DNA of 64,000 nucleotides, taken from the NCBI GenBank assembly GCA_905183005.1, contig CAJJDO010000032.1, positions 372,001 through 436,000 on the forward strand, in the 5' to 3' direction. Of the stretch, positions 51,954-63,491 are shown piece by piece; the first letter of the stretch is position 1; each line of letters opens with the position of its first letter. The DNA comes from Paramecium pentaurelia (Eukaryota; Ciliophora; Oligohymenophorea; Peniculida; Parameciidae). A program made the position numbers and the translations under genes. The notes beneath the pieces were generated by a model, which worked only from the letters and a program-made list of their open reading frames with translations, was not told the origin of the DNA and ran no database searches.

Positions 51954-54884
51954 ATGGCAGATGATGCTATGGATGTTGAGAAAAAGCTATCATCATTAAA
52001 AGCAAAGCTATTGAAACTTAAAAGTAAGAAAGAAGAGATGGATGAATAATTGACTTAAAAAGAACTAAGAAATAAATATTTAGAAAAAGAATTGACTTAA
52101 AAGACAAAAGACTTTGAACTTTTAGGTAAATATGTCACAAGCGGTTATCATGATGATGAATATTAGGAGAAAAAGCCACAAGGTTAATAAGTGTCAAAAA
52201 TGCTGGAAAAATCAGTATTAGAGAAATTTAGTTACCATACTGATAAATATTTCAGATATATAGAAGATTGTATAAATTAGGAACAAGAATAAGCAGATAT
52301 AAAAGATGATGATAATCAATATCAAGCTCCACCTCCAACTTGTGCAATATAAGTAAAATGTCTGAAATCCTGCTTACCTAAAGATAAATAAGAATTAGGA
52401 GTTCCAGGAGATGATCCTGATTATGTTACTCAGACATTTCGATATACAAAATTAGAAACATTTGAAACTTTAAAATAAGCTGCTCTTCGTTTTTGGGGAT
52501 TGGTGGAGACAAAAGTAACTAATAATTTTATGGAAAATAATTAAAAGTCTAATGGGTTGTAAAGTGAAATACAATAAGAAGGAGGAGAACAATCTAAAAT
52601 GAGTGAAGGTAATGGGTAAGTTGCTATATCAGGATTAAACAATTCAAAATCAAGTAATTAATCTGAAAATGATGTAAAAAGAATAGCAAATAGATATGAA
52701 ATAGTAACAGATGATTTAGAACCAGTTTAAAATACTAATTTAATTGAAAGATTCTTAAATGAATAAATAGCAAATTCTAATAAAAATACATTATGTGTTG
52801 TATTGAGAAAGAAAAAAAATAAGTAATCACATAAAAAGGGTGGAGGAAAAAACACAACAGACGGAAAAAGTTAAGGTATGAGTTAAGTAAAAAGCTATGG
52901 GGTTAGTCATGGCGGTTAAAGTTCTTAAATAGGTACATAGACGAATTAATAATCAAATTAATAATCTAAAGTAGCTGGTGATGATTAATCAAATTAATAA
53001 TAGTACAACCCATTAGAAGAAGATGATGATGATGATGATGATGAAAATGATCCTGAATAGGATGAAGAAAAAAGAAGATTAAAGATTAAATTATATAAGA
53101 AATTTGCTACATTTTTTAAAAGGTTTCCATTACTAAGAAAAATGTTTATGATTGATAAAAAGGACATTGAATCTAGAGGAGTGATGATAGATAAAGAAAT
53201 TAAATAAGATAAAAAAGGTATGACTTGTGATGACAATAACTTTTGTGTTATTTTGATATTAGCTGCATTATTTGTTTTAAATTACTTAGCACTTTACTAT
53301 TTAGAAGACGGTCCTTATGCTCAAACAAATTATAGAAGACTCTAATCCTTATTAAAAGTTGGAAGTATTGGAGAAGCAGGATCATATAGAGATATTTCTA
53401 AAATTGAGGATATTTATAATTACTATTGCAATATATCTGGTATTCCGTATTAGCTAATGGTACCAGAATCGAATTTTAGAGAATCTTTTGATATTATTGG
53501 AGCGATTAGAATTAGACAAATAAGAACTAAACCAGCTGATTGTCTTTATCCTCGAAGAAATGATAGGAAAAGTTAAATATCTTGTGTTTATACTTAAGTA
53601 ACATCATCATCAAGAGAAACAGATCAAATAGGTGATGGTTCAAAACCATGGATGTCATTTCAAGCTACTAGTGAATTAGGGATTTCTCGAATTTCTAAAG
53701 GAACTTTTGATGATTATGATTCATCAGGTTATATTTTAGATTTGAAAAAATCAGATTAAAATCTTTTGTAATATAAAAATAAAGTGATACAGGAATTATT
53801 TAATCATCCAGATTATTTAGTTGAAGGACTTAATGCTTAAATTTTAACAATGACTGTACGTAGTAAAAATGATGGATCTTTTATATTTTTAGAGTTTTTG
53901 ATTGAATATACAAATAGTGCTTTGATACCTAATATACCATTAATAATTCCATTTAATTTAAATTTAGTTGGAAGAGGATTATCATAACCTTATTCTGTTA
54001 TTGCTTAAAGATCTCTTGAGAGTCCAAATAATCCTGTTGATTATGAGGTTGGATTAATTATTTATTTGATAACAATAGCTAAAGTATTTGTAGGTATATT
54101 CTTTCTGTTTTTTTAATTGATAAAAATAAAAACATATTTAACAGATTCAAAAGTTAAAGGATTGAAATATTTTATTTCAATAACATTTGTATTGAATTGT
54201 TTAATAATCTATATAACATTTAAAAGTTGTGATCTAATCTTTTAGTTAGATAATATGAATTACGATGCAAGTGAATTATTTTTGAGAGAAGATTTTGTTG
54301 ATTTAGGAGATTTGGCTGCTCATCATTCTTCTGCCTTATTTACAAATACAATTGGATTATGCTTTACTATTTTAAGAATATTTTTACTATTTAACTTTTT
54401 AAGATCATTTGAAGCAGCCCTTAGTGCTATAGAACAATATTATTTAATGATATTTGCAAGTTTATTTATCTTGGCTTTTGTCTTAGTTGGATACACAATG
54501 ATTTCTATGAGTCTATATGGTCAATATAATGTAGCTTTTAGTACTTTCACTAGAGCATTGACTTCTTTATTATTGATTTTAACAGATTGTTAGGATTAAT
54601 ATTCATTTTATTAATTTGATATTACATTAGGAACAGTGTTTATGATCATCTTTTATTTCTTATTTTATACATTCATGTTTAATATTTTGGCAGTTATGTA
54701 TATTGATTCATATAGGTAATAAATTATTTTTTAAATTAGAATAATAATAGTGGATTAAGGAGAATTAGTATAAGATAGTTGGACATCAGAAGATATATTT
54801 AAATTCTTTACAACATGGATTCCAGATAGTTGCAAAAAGAAATTTAACAAAGCTCTTTAATAAGTGTAATTACATACAGAATGA
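51954..54884 (+). CDS. Polycystin-2-like (PKD2/TRPP) cation channel, plus-strand paralogue
   Basis: Predicted 968 aa. It has a coiled-coil N-terminus, the block DYVTQTFRYTKLETFETLKQ, a long Gln/Ser/Asp-rich loop with a run of seven Asp (about 53019-53042), and a pre-S1 segment (FKRFPLLRKMFMIDKKDIES). The TOP domain follows (DIIGAIRIRQIRTKPADCLY, FDDYDSSGYILDLKKSDQN), then membrane segments and a pore stretch (FSTFTRALTSLLLILTDCQD). It ends beyond S6 with WTSEDIFKFFTTWIPDSCKK. One intron, 54716-54739, lies right after MYIDSYR. It shares order and motifs with its minus-strand neighbour, so the pair arose by an inverted duplication. Probable non-selective or Ca2+-permeable channel. Confidence 0.9.
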
Positions 54885-55075
54885 TATTATATTGTTTTAA
54901 TACAAAGTTAAACTATGACTGATAAAATAAATTATATTAATGAATTCTTTAAAATATTTTTTATCATAAAAAAGTTATTTACTTTTCAATAGAATAATTT
55001 AAATTATAATAGATAAAAAATTATAAAATAATAAGGATAAATAAAACACAAAATCTTTCATCATTAATAACTTTT

Positions 55076-56104
55076 TCATTAATGTACCTCAGGAAGAGTT
55101 GTAATTCTATTTTAGTTTTTAAAGAATTTTGATTTTTGAGGCTACAAATAAACGTTAATTTTATTATTTCTTTTAACTGGAGATTAAGATGGAAAACCTT
55201 TAATGAATGAGGAAGCTGGAGATCTAGGAGTTAATACTGTTGGAGTATGCATTTAAGTATTTTTATTCGAAAAATTATTCTTTTTATGTAAAGATTCAAA
55301 TAATCCTGTTTATCTAGAGAATTATTATTTTTCAGAATTTATTAGCTTCTATTATTTCAATAAAAAGGATTCAAAATAGCTATGTTTAATTCTACTCTAT
55401 AAATTAATAGGTGATTATTTATTAATTAATACTTATTCCTCAAAGACTAAGCTACTTAAAGTAGGTCTATGAGCAAAAGATTTTATCATTATATCATCTC
55501 TAACAATTTATATTTCTTCTACTAAATTTTCGTTGCTTGTACTATTTTTTGGAGTATTGAGATATTAAGGGAATAACAGTGTTTATTGTTTTCTTATTGA
55601 TCTTTTAAATTTGTTAATAGCAGACTCCTACTCTTTCATTAAATGATTAATTTAAACACCATAATTCATTGTTTCTCTTTAGAATAAGGATTGCTTACCA
55701 CATTCAGAACAATCACAACTTTTTCTTTTCTAAACTTCTTTTACTTAATCTTCAACATTATGATCACTAACAATAATTGCTGGGCTTAGTTCATTAGAAA
55801 TATATTCTGAAAATTTGAGTGTATTTCTTCCAGTTCTTATTTTTGATAATCTTGTAGGGGATAAAGAATCTTTAATACTAGGTTAATGTTATTGAGTTCT
55901 TAAAATTTGAATAGGGACACACATTCTATAAAAAAATTTCATATTATGAGGAACACTTAGACTTCTTTCTAATTTAGGCACATTAATATTCTTCAGTTTA
56001 ATGTTATTTTTTTTAATTATAATTCTAGACCTTTTAGTTATTCCAGATGTTTATGGGATGTTGTGAACTGAAAAATAAGGCCTTCTAAAATTATTATTTT
56101 GCAT
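55076..56104 (-). CDS. Hypothetical basic Ser/Gln-rich protein with a Cys cluster
   Basis: Single-exon frame of 343 codons (342 aa). Mostly low-complexity and basic, with a short cysteine cluster (KRKSCDCSECGKQS, around residue 130) that might bind metal. C-terminal SP motifs (TPTVLTPRSPASSF, FPSQSPVKR) look like proline-directed phosphorylation sites. No known family. Convergent with the polycystin gene, 191 bp away. Confidence 0.65.
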
Positions 56105-56718
56105 TTATTTCCTTGTTTATATATATTAAAATATGATTTAATTTGAAATCTAAAACAATCTCTTTTCTTCAATTTACTTATTATCATTTTTTGCATATCA
56201 TTAAATTCTATCTGAAATTCAAAAGGTATTGAATAATGTTCATTTAATAGAAAGAATTGATATATTCAATCTTTATATAATGATACTATGTAATTAATTT
56301 AGAATTTTATACTTAATTATAAATATCAATTAAATTACTGATTTAGAGAATTTAAAAATAAAATTAGAATGATCTATTCGATGAACATCATTCAAAAACA
56401 TTTAATAATGAATTCAAAACTATTTATCTATAGTGTTTCTATTAAAGTTTCAAATAAAAAACAGAGACTTTAGAAATATTGAAGTTAAAGCAATTTTTTT
56501 TATTTTTTGATGATAATTTAAATTAATAAACTAAAATATTATCTTATATTATGTTTAAAAAACAGAAGTTTAAAATAGAGCTATAGATTATGTGAATGAA
56601 AGAAATTTTAATTTATAGACTCTTACATAAACATCTTTCATCCAATATAAAATCATTCATAATGAAATTAATATTATTACAAATACATACGTATTTTAAA
56701 CTAAATTAATGTCAATAA
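56105..56718. other. Intergenic, AT-rich
   Basis: About 610 bp between two minus-strand genes. No open frame of note. Confidence 0.5.
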
Positions 56719-57116
56719 TCAAATTTTGAAGTCATCGTCATTTCTAGTTGAACTTTTAGAAATAGCTATATTTTAAGGAGTTTTTAGAATACCATATAAG
56801 TAAACAGGAGAATAATGATCTAAAATCATCATCTTACATAGTAACTTAATTGATTAATGGATTTTTGAAAAATTATTAAAATATTAGTTATTGTTGTTAA
56901 TTTTATTACAAAAGTTTAGAAAATAGATTTAGATCTAGATTTTAGGCTATTGGTTATGATGATTGTGAAAGTTTTTGGGTTAGATGAATTTTTTTAGATT
57001 TTAAAATTTTTTTAGATAGTTCCTTTTGTTTTGGCACTTATTTCAATTTTACTTATTCTTTTTTAGCTTCTTGTTATTTTATCTATAATTTTTAACAATT
57101 ACAAAAGGTTTTTCAT
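56719..57116 (-). CDS. Hypothetical small basic protein, 123 aa
   Basis: Open after removing one 26-nt intron (56820-56845). Strongly basic and Ser/Thr/Ile-rich (MKNLLQLLKIIDKITRSQKR at the start, KTPQNIAISKSSTRNDDD near the end). No domain or membrane segment seen. The intron fits the local rules and restores a sensible C-terminus, which is the main support. Confidence 0.5.
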
Positions 57117-57297
57117 ATTGAAAATCATTTTATTTTATTATAATTATAATTATAGAAGAAGTCTAAATAGAATTGTTAATCTTTAAATCCATTCATGTAA
57201 TTGTATAATATACAAGAATATATATTATATATAAAGGAATCTAATATTATATATATATATATGAAGATTATAATTATGTTTTTATTATAATAAATAT

Positions 57298-59294
57298 TCA
57301 CTCAGTTTATAAAAGTTTTAGCTATTGAACTGTTTTTTCAAAGTAATCTACTTCTTTTAAAAGCACAGGAGTATATTGAAGTTATTATACTTTATCAAAT
57401 AAATTTTATATTATTGTTACGGTAGTGATACCATTCTTGTATATTCCATAAGTCACTTATAATTTTTAACCTTTATTATTTAATATTTTATACTTGTTTC
57501 ATCACATTTTTGAAATTATTCATAAGTTTAACAATCAAAAACTGGTTTCATTTAAATTTCAAAATTATCATCCTTAAATAATAAAAATAATAGTATACAT
57601 TAATTATTAAGGTTTCTTCAGAAAAAAAGACTACTTTCTTAAAGAGTTGTTTATCTTGCCATAAATAGGTTTCTGCAACTATTTATTTATTATCTTCTAT
57701 TTATTTAACAATTTATCTAACAACCATTGTTTTAACCCACTTATGTTTTTATGAAGTTAATAATTCAATTGCTCTATTTAGACTACATTTAAGGGGATGT
57801 ACAGTTTTAACAATTTATCCTTAAATGTGTTAGATTAGATGATTATCATATTCTAATATTTAGTCAATTATTACCTTGCACTTATTTCCATATAATACTT
57901 TGATTACATTCAATCTCTTTCAACTACTCTATTGAAGGCTCTTAATCTAGAATACTGAGTTTTTCCTTTGAATTTGATTTAATAGGAGCAGTTTCTTTTT
58001 GCAAATTCTCTGCACTATCTGCTATGAATTAAAAGGCTTCTTCCTTTTTTTATTAATAAGCCTCTTTAAATTATTAGAATTCAGTTAAGGTTTCTTAATC
58101 TTCTAACTAAATTACTCATATTAATAATACTAAAAAGGATATGAATTCTGGTTTTAGATCATTAACTTTAACATATTTATAAATTAAGAGTAAGGTATCT
58201 TATTTGCATAGTTATTTATTAGTTCCACATACATGAAATGATATACCCATTTTCTTAAGTTATTTGATACTTACTTCAGCAAAAACTTTTAAAAAGAAAT
58301 CAGCATCTAAATACATAAATATATTTTGATTACAAGGATTAAAATCATATTCAAGCATTTTCCTTAAGAATTACATTCCACTTATACAAGATATATGTGA
58401 TTAAAAATCTTTAGAAGTGTTTTTTAATAATTCAATAATTCCTTTTTATCTTTAATCATCACCAACTAACATAAATTTTAAGACTTATGATCCTAAATGT
58501 TATGTTTTTCCAAAAAAATATTTTTCCATTTTTCTATTTTATGAAAATAAAAATACTAAAATATTTTGCTTCTTTCATCATTTCTTTCATTTAATTTTGC
58601 TATATAATGAAAAACCATTTTTTCTTATTCATTAGATGCTACTAATTTAGTTTCTTCTTTCAAATCACTTAATCCAAATTCATCTTTACTCATTTCATGA
58701 AGTCTAACATTTTAACCAAAACCTCCTTTTAAAAATTGTTCTACATAAATAAATATAGCTCACATTATATATTTAAAAAGTATAAAAAGTAATGCATTTA
58801 ATTATTAAGATTTCTTAAAATATATTTCAGTAACTCTAGTATATGATTTGATTATATAATTACACTCTAACATTTCTCTTCTTTCAGCAATATTTTTTTT
58901 AGAGTTAGATTTTATGAGTTTCTTTTCTGGAAATTTAGGCAATTTATGTAAAATATTGGAAATCTAAATTAACATTCATTAAATTTACCTAATCATAAAG
59001 TTTTTCAAATTCTGAATATCTTTTAGCTATTGTATAATCAAAGTAATCTGTCTTAATTTTTATTACGTAATTAACAAAATGTTTTTTGTGCATCGATATG
59101 TTATCAATCTCTTTGTATGTATCAACAATTGAAATATCCTTTATAACATTATGATTCACAATCATAGAAAAAATGCTCTATATCTCATTTTTTCATACAT
59201 TTTCAACATTTATTGGTCTTTCTGATTGCTAACGTATTAATTCGCTATTTTCAAAACTTTAAGGTTCCCATGACTGTGATCTTTGTCTCTTCAT
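57298..59294 (-). CDS. PX-domain protein with START-like C-terminus, in-frame TGA
   Basis: About 605 aa if the internal TGA is ignored. N-terminal PX domain: VNYVIKIKTDYFDYTIAKRY, SEFEKLYD, LHKLPKFPEKKLIKSNS, ERREMLE. The middle is helical (GIIELLKNTSKDF, SHISCISGMQFLRKMLEYDF). The last ~200 residues (VKTVHPLKCSLNRAIELL, HKWVKTMVVRQIV, AETYLWQDKQLFKK) suggest a START or related lipid-binding fold. Introns used: 59178-59198, 58964-58988, 58534-58556, 58107-58130, 57853-57874, 57574-57599, 57436-57470. The total stays in frame, but a TGA at 58760-58762 sits at the end of the PX domain. Either an unrecognised intron, a sequence error, or two genes explains it. Role inferred: lipid sensing or transfer at endomembranes. 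Confidence 0.6.
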
Positions 59295-59642
59295 TAATTA
59301 TGTAGAAGAAATAAAAATTGTATATATATATTTTTATCATTAAAAAAATGATTTTAGAATTAAATGTTAAAGAGAATGTATTTATTTAATGTCCTGTGAA
59401 GGATATGATTATACTATACTCATTAGATTATAATGAAGTATAAAATACATACTCTTTAAATATATTAGTTTTTTATTATAGTTATAATAATGACAAGAAT
59501 ATATTATATAAGTCTTATTATTACAATATATCATATATTAATTAAGAGAGATAATGATGCATTATATAAATCATAAATTATAAAATATATTTTTGATTTT
59601 AGTTACCTATTATTAATTTCATTATTTTATAATTTATAAACC
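59295..59642. other. Divergent intergenic region
   Basis: About 350 bp between the starts of the PX protein (-) and the EF-hand kinase (+). AT-rich, with poly-T and TA tracts; promoters for both must lie here. Confidence 0.5.
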
Positions 59643-61337
59643 ATGCAATTAATGAATCAGCATCCTTTGGGTAAACTCAAAACAGATGAAAAATAAATTG
59701 AATCATATAGATACAATTTTAAAAAAGGAAAATTAGGCAAAGGTGCTTATGGAACAGTCTATAAAGGAATAAACATTCATACTAAATAAAATGTAGCTAT
59801 TAAGCTTGTTAGAAAAAGTGATATGAAAGATGTTGGTATATTATTTAATAATATTTAGATGATGAAAAATAACTTTTAAATGAAATTTAAATTTTAAAGA
59901 GTCTAAAGAATCCTAATATAATTGAGATTATTGATGTTCTATAAACAGAGAATAATTATTATATAATATTAGAATATTGTAATCATGGAGATTTGGAATC
60001 ATTAATTTATAAAACTCATTAAATAACACATGAAGACCATTTTTAATTTTTAATTGACATCCTTACTGCATTTACAACATTAATAAAGTAAGGTATTATG
60101 CATAGAGATCTTAAACCTGCAAACATATTAGTTCATATAGAAAATAATAGAAAAATATTTAAATTAGGTGATTTTGGTTTTGCAAGACAAATCAGTAATT
60201 ATAAAAATTAAATAATGGAAAGTAAAGTGGGAACTCCATATTATATGAGTCCTTAAATATTAAATGGTTAATAATATACAAGTAAAAGTGATATTTGGAG
60301 TATAGGATTAATGTTATATCAAATAATTTATTAAAAAAGTAATAAATCTTTATAATAATATAGCTCCATGGTTAGGTAGGTCTGAAAGTGAACTCCTTTA
60401 TAATATTGTTCATTAAAATTTAAAATTTCCAGAAGTACCTAATGTGAATGAATTATGTAAAGATTTTATTTTGAATTGTTTACAAATAAAAGAGGAAAAT
60501 AGGTTTTCTTGGGATACATTATATCGTCATCCATATATTAGTGAATATTTTATAAAATTTTAGATGTAAAGAAGCAGTTGTTAAAAGAAATTATTTTATA
60601 TTTAGAATTATCTTAAATAGAAAATTCCAAATGTTGATACATTAACTCAAATATTTTAGAAAGTAGATACTTCTGGAGATCAATAATTAAATTTAGAAGA
60701 ATTCAAATGTTTTATCTAATATCTTGATAATAGCTTTAATGATGATGATGTTAAATACATTTTTGATGAATTTGACAGAGATGGAAATGGATATGTTGAT
60801 TTTGAAGAATTCAAACAATATTTATATCCTTCACCACCTAAAAAAGCAAAACTTTAAAGGTCTTTATAAAAAAAACATATGATAATATTATAAGAATTAT
60901 CTAATTTAATATAATAATACAATATGAGTCCAAGGTAATTATTTCGAAAATATGATACTTCTAACAATAATTCATTAGATAAATAAGAATTATATGCATT
61001 ATTAAAAAAAATAGATCTAAATAATTAATTGTAATTAGAAGACATAGAAACTATTATAAATGTTTTTGATGAAAATGATGATGGTGAAATATAATTTGAA
61101 GAATTCAAAAAATGTTTATCATTAATACACAATGATGAATTGTTTACTATAAATTCTAGTAAAAAAATGATTATTGAAACAGATGAGAAAATATAGAGTG
61201 TTCCTTAATTAAATAAAAAAATAAGTATTGAATAATTGCATAACTAAAAATATATTTAGAATACTTAAAATCAATAAATGATAGTATTACAAACAAATCC
61301 ATAGATATCTTTTAATCTCTGTTAATGTAATATTTGA
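59643..61337 (+). CDS. CDPK-like kinase with C-terminal EF-hands
   Basis: Predicted 548 aa. Kinase domain ~20-290: LGKGAYGTVYKG, VAIKLV, EIQILKSLKNPNIIEIIDV, MHRDLKPANILV, LGDFGFARQI, GTPYYMSPQIL, KSDIWSIGLMLYQ. The C-terminal half has several EF-hand loops: DTSGDQQLNLEE, DRDGNGYVDFEE, DTSNNNSLDKQE and DENDDGEIQFEE. The layout is kinase plus calmodulin-like tail, but the kinase part looks nearer to ULK/polo-like kinases than the first CDPK in this window. Introns: 59836-59858 and 60339-60363. No N-terminal myristoylation site (MQLMNQ). Confidence 0.88.
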
Positions 61338-61399
61338 ATTGTATTATCATATAATATTTATGCTATTAACTTAATTTAAATAATAAATAATATATATTA

Positions 61400-62314
61400 A
61401 ATGAAACAAGAAAAAAATATTATTGTCTTCACTCAACAAGACTTTTAATCTAATTTCTTAGTCAACCCTAATCCTCCTTTAGGTTCAGGACATGATGCTA
61501 AAGTCTATTTGGCTATGCATAAGCGAACTGGAGAAATGTTTGCCCTCAAAGTACTTACTTCAATTACACCAGACCATCTCAATAATCTCCAGGTTTTTTT
61601 TGTATTTATTTAGTGAACGAAATTAAAATACTTAAATTAATAGATCATCCAGGTATTGTTTAATTGAAAGGACATGCTCAAGATTTTACTTGTGCATTAT
61701 TAGAGTATATGCCTCACGACACATTTCTTAGAATTTTGAAAAAAGGTCCATTTCATATATCTCTAGCTAAAACACTTGCTTGTCATCTTATTCATATATT
61801 AGCAACTCTTCATAATCATCAAGTAGCTCATTGTGACATTAAGCCTGAAAATATACTTATAGCCGCAAATTATCAAATAAAATTATGTGATTTTGGATTT
61901 GCTCGAATAACTTAGTAATTGTCAAGACCTCCTGGTGGAACACCTGGTTATACAGCACCAGAAATTTATAAAGGAAATAATTTAGATTTATTTAAATGTG
62001 ATATATTTGCTTTAGGAGTTGTCATATTTATTATAGTAATGGGTTTTCCACCTTTTTAAAGTAATGATCCTACTTTAAGAGATTAATGGTGGAATATGAT
62101 ATTGACTAAATAATATGACATTTTTTGGAAGAAATGTGAATAATATAAATAACAAAAATATCCTTAAGAATTTAAGGATATGATTATGCAAATGTTGGAT
62201 CCTGATCCTGATAAAAGGATTAGTATTGACTAATTAATTCAGCATTCTTTTTTATAAAATGGAGCATCACATGAACAAATCGTTTAAGAAGTTCAAAAGA
62301 GAGTAAAAAAATGA
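61400..62314 (+). CDS. Protein kinase with HCD motif; exon junction breaks frame
   Basis: About 297 aa, little more than a kinase domain: LGSGHDAKVYLA, MFALKVL, NEIKILKLIDHPGIVQLKG, VAHCDIKPENIL, LCDFGFARI, GGTPGYTAPEIY, LFKCDIFALGVVIF, ending FKDMIMQMLDPDPDKRISID. HRD is changed to HCD; the catalytic Asp and DFG remain. The likely intron 61592-61612 (GT...TAG after ...LNNLQ) joins to TGAACGAAATT, which gives a stop. One extra base at the junction would give VNEIKIL. This is either a 1-bp assembly error beside an eight-T run or a real null allele. Confidence 0.75.
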
Positions 62315-62428
62315 TCAATAAATAAAATCATTTATTATATAATTTGTAGAGATTAAATTAACTCATTATTCTTAGCACTCTTATCTAGTGAATAAGTTGT
62401 AATAAAATATTAAAATAATTAATTATTT

Positions 62429-62647
62429 ATGTCATCCCTCTTAAGACCCACACTGGTTAAAATGATATACCCTATATGCTAAAAAAATGAATTCGCTAAA
62501 TCAGAGAGTTCGGTTGAAGAGGATGTTTACTTTATTGAATCAATAAGGGCAGAAGCTTAAAACCCTATGATAAAGAATTTCGATTAAGTTGATTCTCCAG
62601 TTGAATTTCAACAAGACCTTGAAGAGTTCTTGAACTCTCTAGATTGA
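62429..62647 (+). CDS. Small acidic protein, 72 aa
   Basis: Single frame of 73 codons. The start is hydrophobic-basic (MSSLLRPTLVKMIYPICQKN), then strongly acidic (SESSVEEDVYFIESIRAE, FQQDLEEFLNSLD). It has more G/C and more CTC/CTT leucine codons than the flanking intergenic DNA, which supports real coding. No family recognised. Confidence 0.6.
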
Positions 62648-63118
62648 ACAACCCACAATGAGATTTACTGAAATCTCATCTGATTATATAATATATAAAT
62701 CTTAAACTCTTCTTAGAGTAACAAAACAGATATTTTATTCCTGTTCTCTTATTTACTTATATTCTCTAATTATTCCTTGTTGTTCAAACAATTTCTATTT
62801 ATATTTATCAAGCTTTTTATTCTTTATTATTAAGATTCTATAAAAATGAAAACATATTTATAAAGAGATATTATATCTAATATATCAAGTTTAAACTATC
62901 TAGTCTGATATATATAATTTTTATTCTTTTGGGTTTTGTAGAATCCATCTATAACTGATCCTAATAACATAAGTTAAAAAAGAACATTAATTCATATAAT
63001 CATTTTACATAAATTTATTTATTTCATCAGTTCTAAATATATCTAGTTAGAATTCTTGCAAATTTTATATATCAATTTTGATCTCTTTCATTAAAAAGTC
63101 ATCATTATTTATTAAATT
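62648..63118. other. Intergenic, AT-rich
   Basis: About 470 bp between convergent genes. At 62657-62685, just after the 72-aa gene, the near-inverted repeat ATGAGATTT...AAATCTCAT could form a hairpin; whether it acts in 3'-end formation is unknown. Confidence 0.45.
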
Positions 63119-63457
63119 TCAATTAAAATTTTTAGGTTATATTATAAATACTAGCTATTTAATATCCAATTTTGCTCTATATTTAGGCTAATAATAATGT
63201 TATATCATTGAATTTTTTTGGTTAAAGAGAATTAAGTATTATTATTGATCATTATAATTATTTAATTTTTCAATGTATTATTTAATTTGTTTTAAAAAAC
63301 TTTCATATTGCTGTTATTGCTTTAATTAAAGATTTTCTTCATCTTATTTTTGAAAAATGTAATAATAACATAGTCCATTCACTTTTTAATCAACCACTCT
63401 ACAATTGAGCTTAGATTTGAATTTATATGGTAGTTTTTTTAACAAAGACAATATCAT
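63119..63457 (-). CDS. Hypothetical small protein or 3' part of the next gene
   Basis: Open frame of 113 codons from an ATG at 63457, glutamine/tyrosine/lysine-rich (LPYKFKSKLNCRVVDQKVNG, KQQQQYESFLKQIKQYIEKL). It lies 34 bp downstream of the stop of the neighbouring minus-strand frame and could be its continuation through an unrecognised intron. No family recognised. Confidence 0.4.
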
Positions 63458-63491
63458 AATAATTATATAAATATGTCAATTATTAGACTCA

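Noticed and set aside
52994..53236. Minus-strand ORF with a serine run
   Set aside because: The serine run is the antisense of the poly-Asp (GAT)n tract in the plus-strand polycystin.
57230..57262. (TA)n tracts as possible element borders
   Set aside because: Short AT runs are everywhere in this AT-rich DNA and show no inverted ends or duplications.
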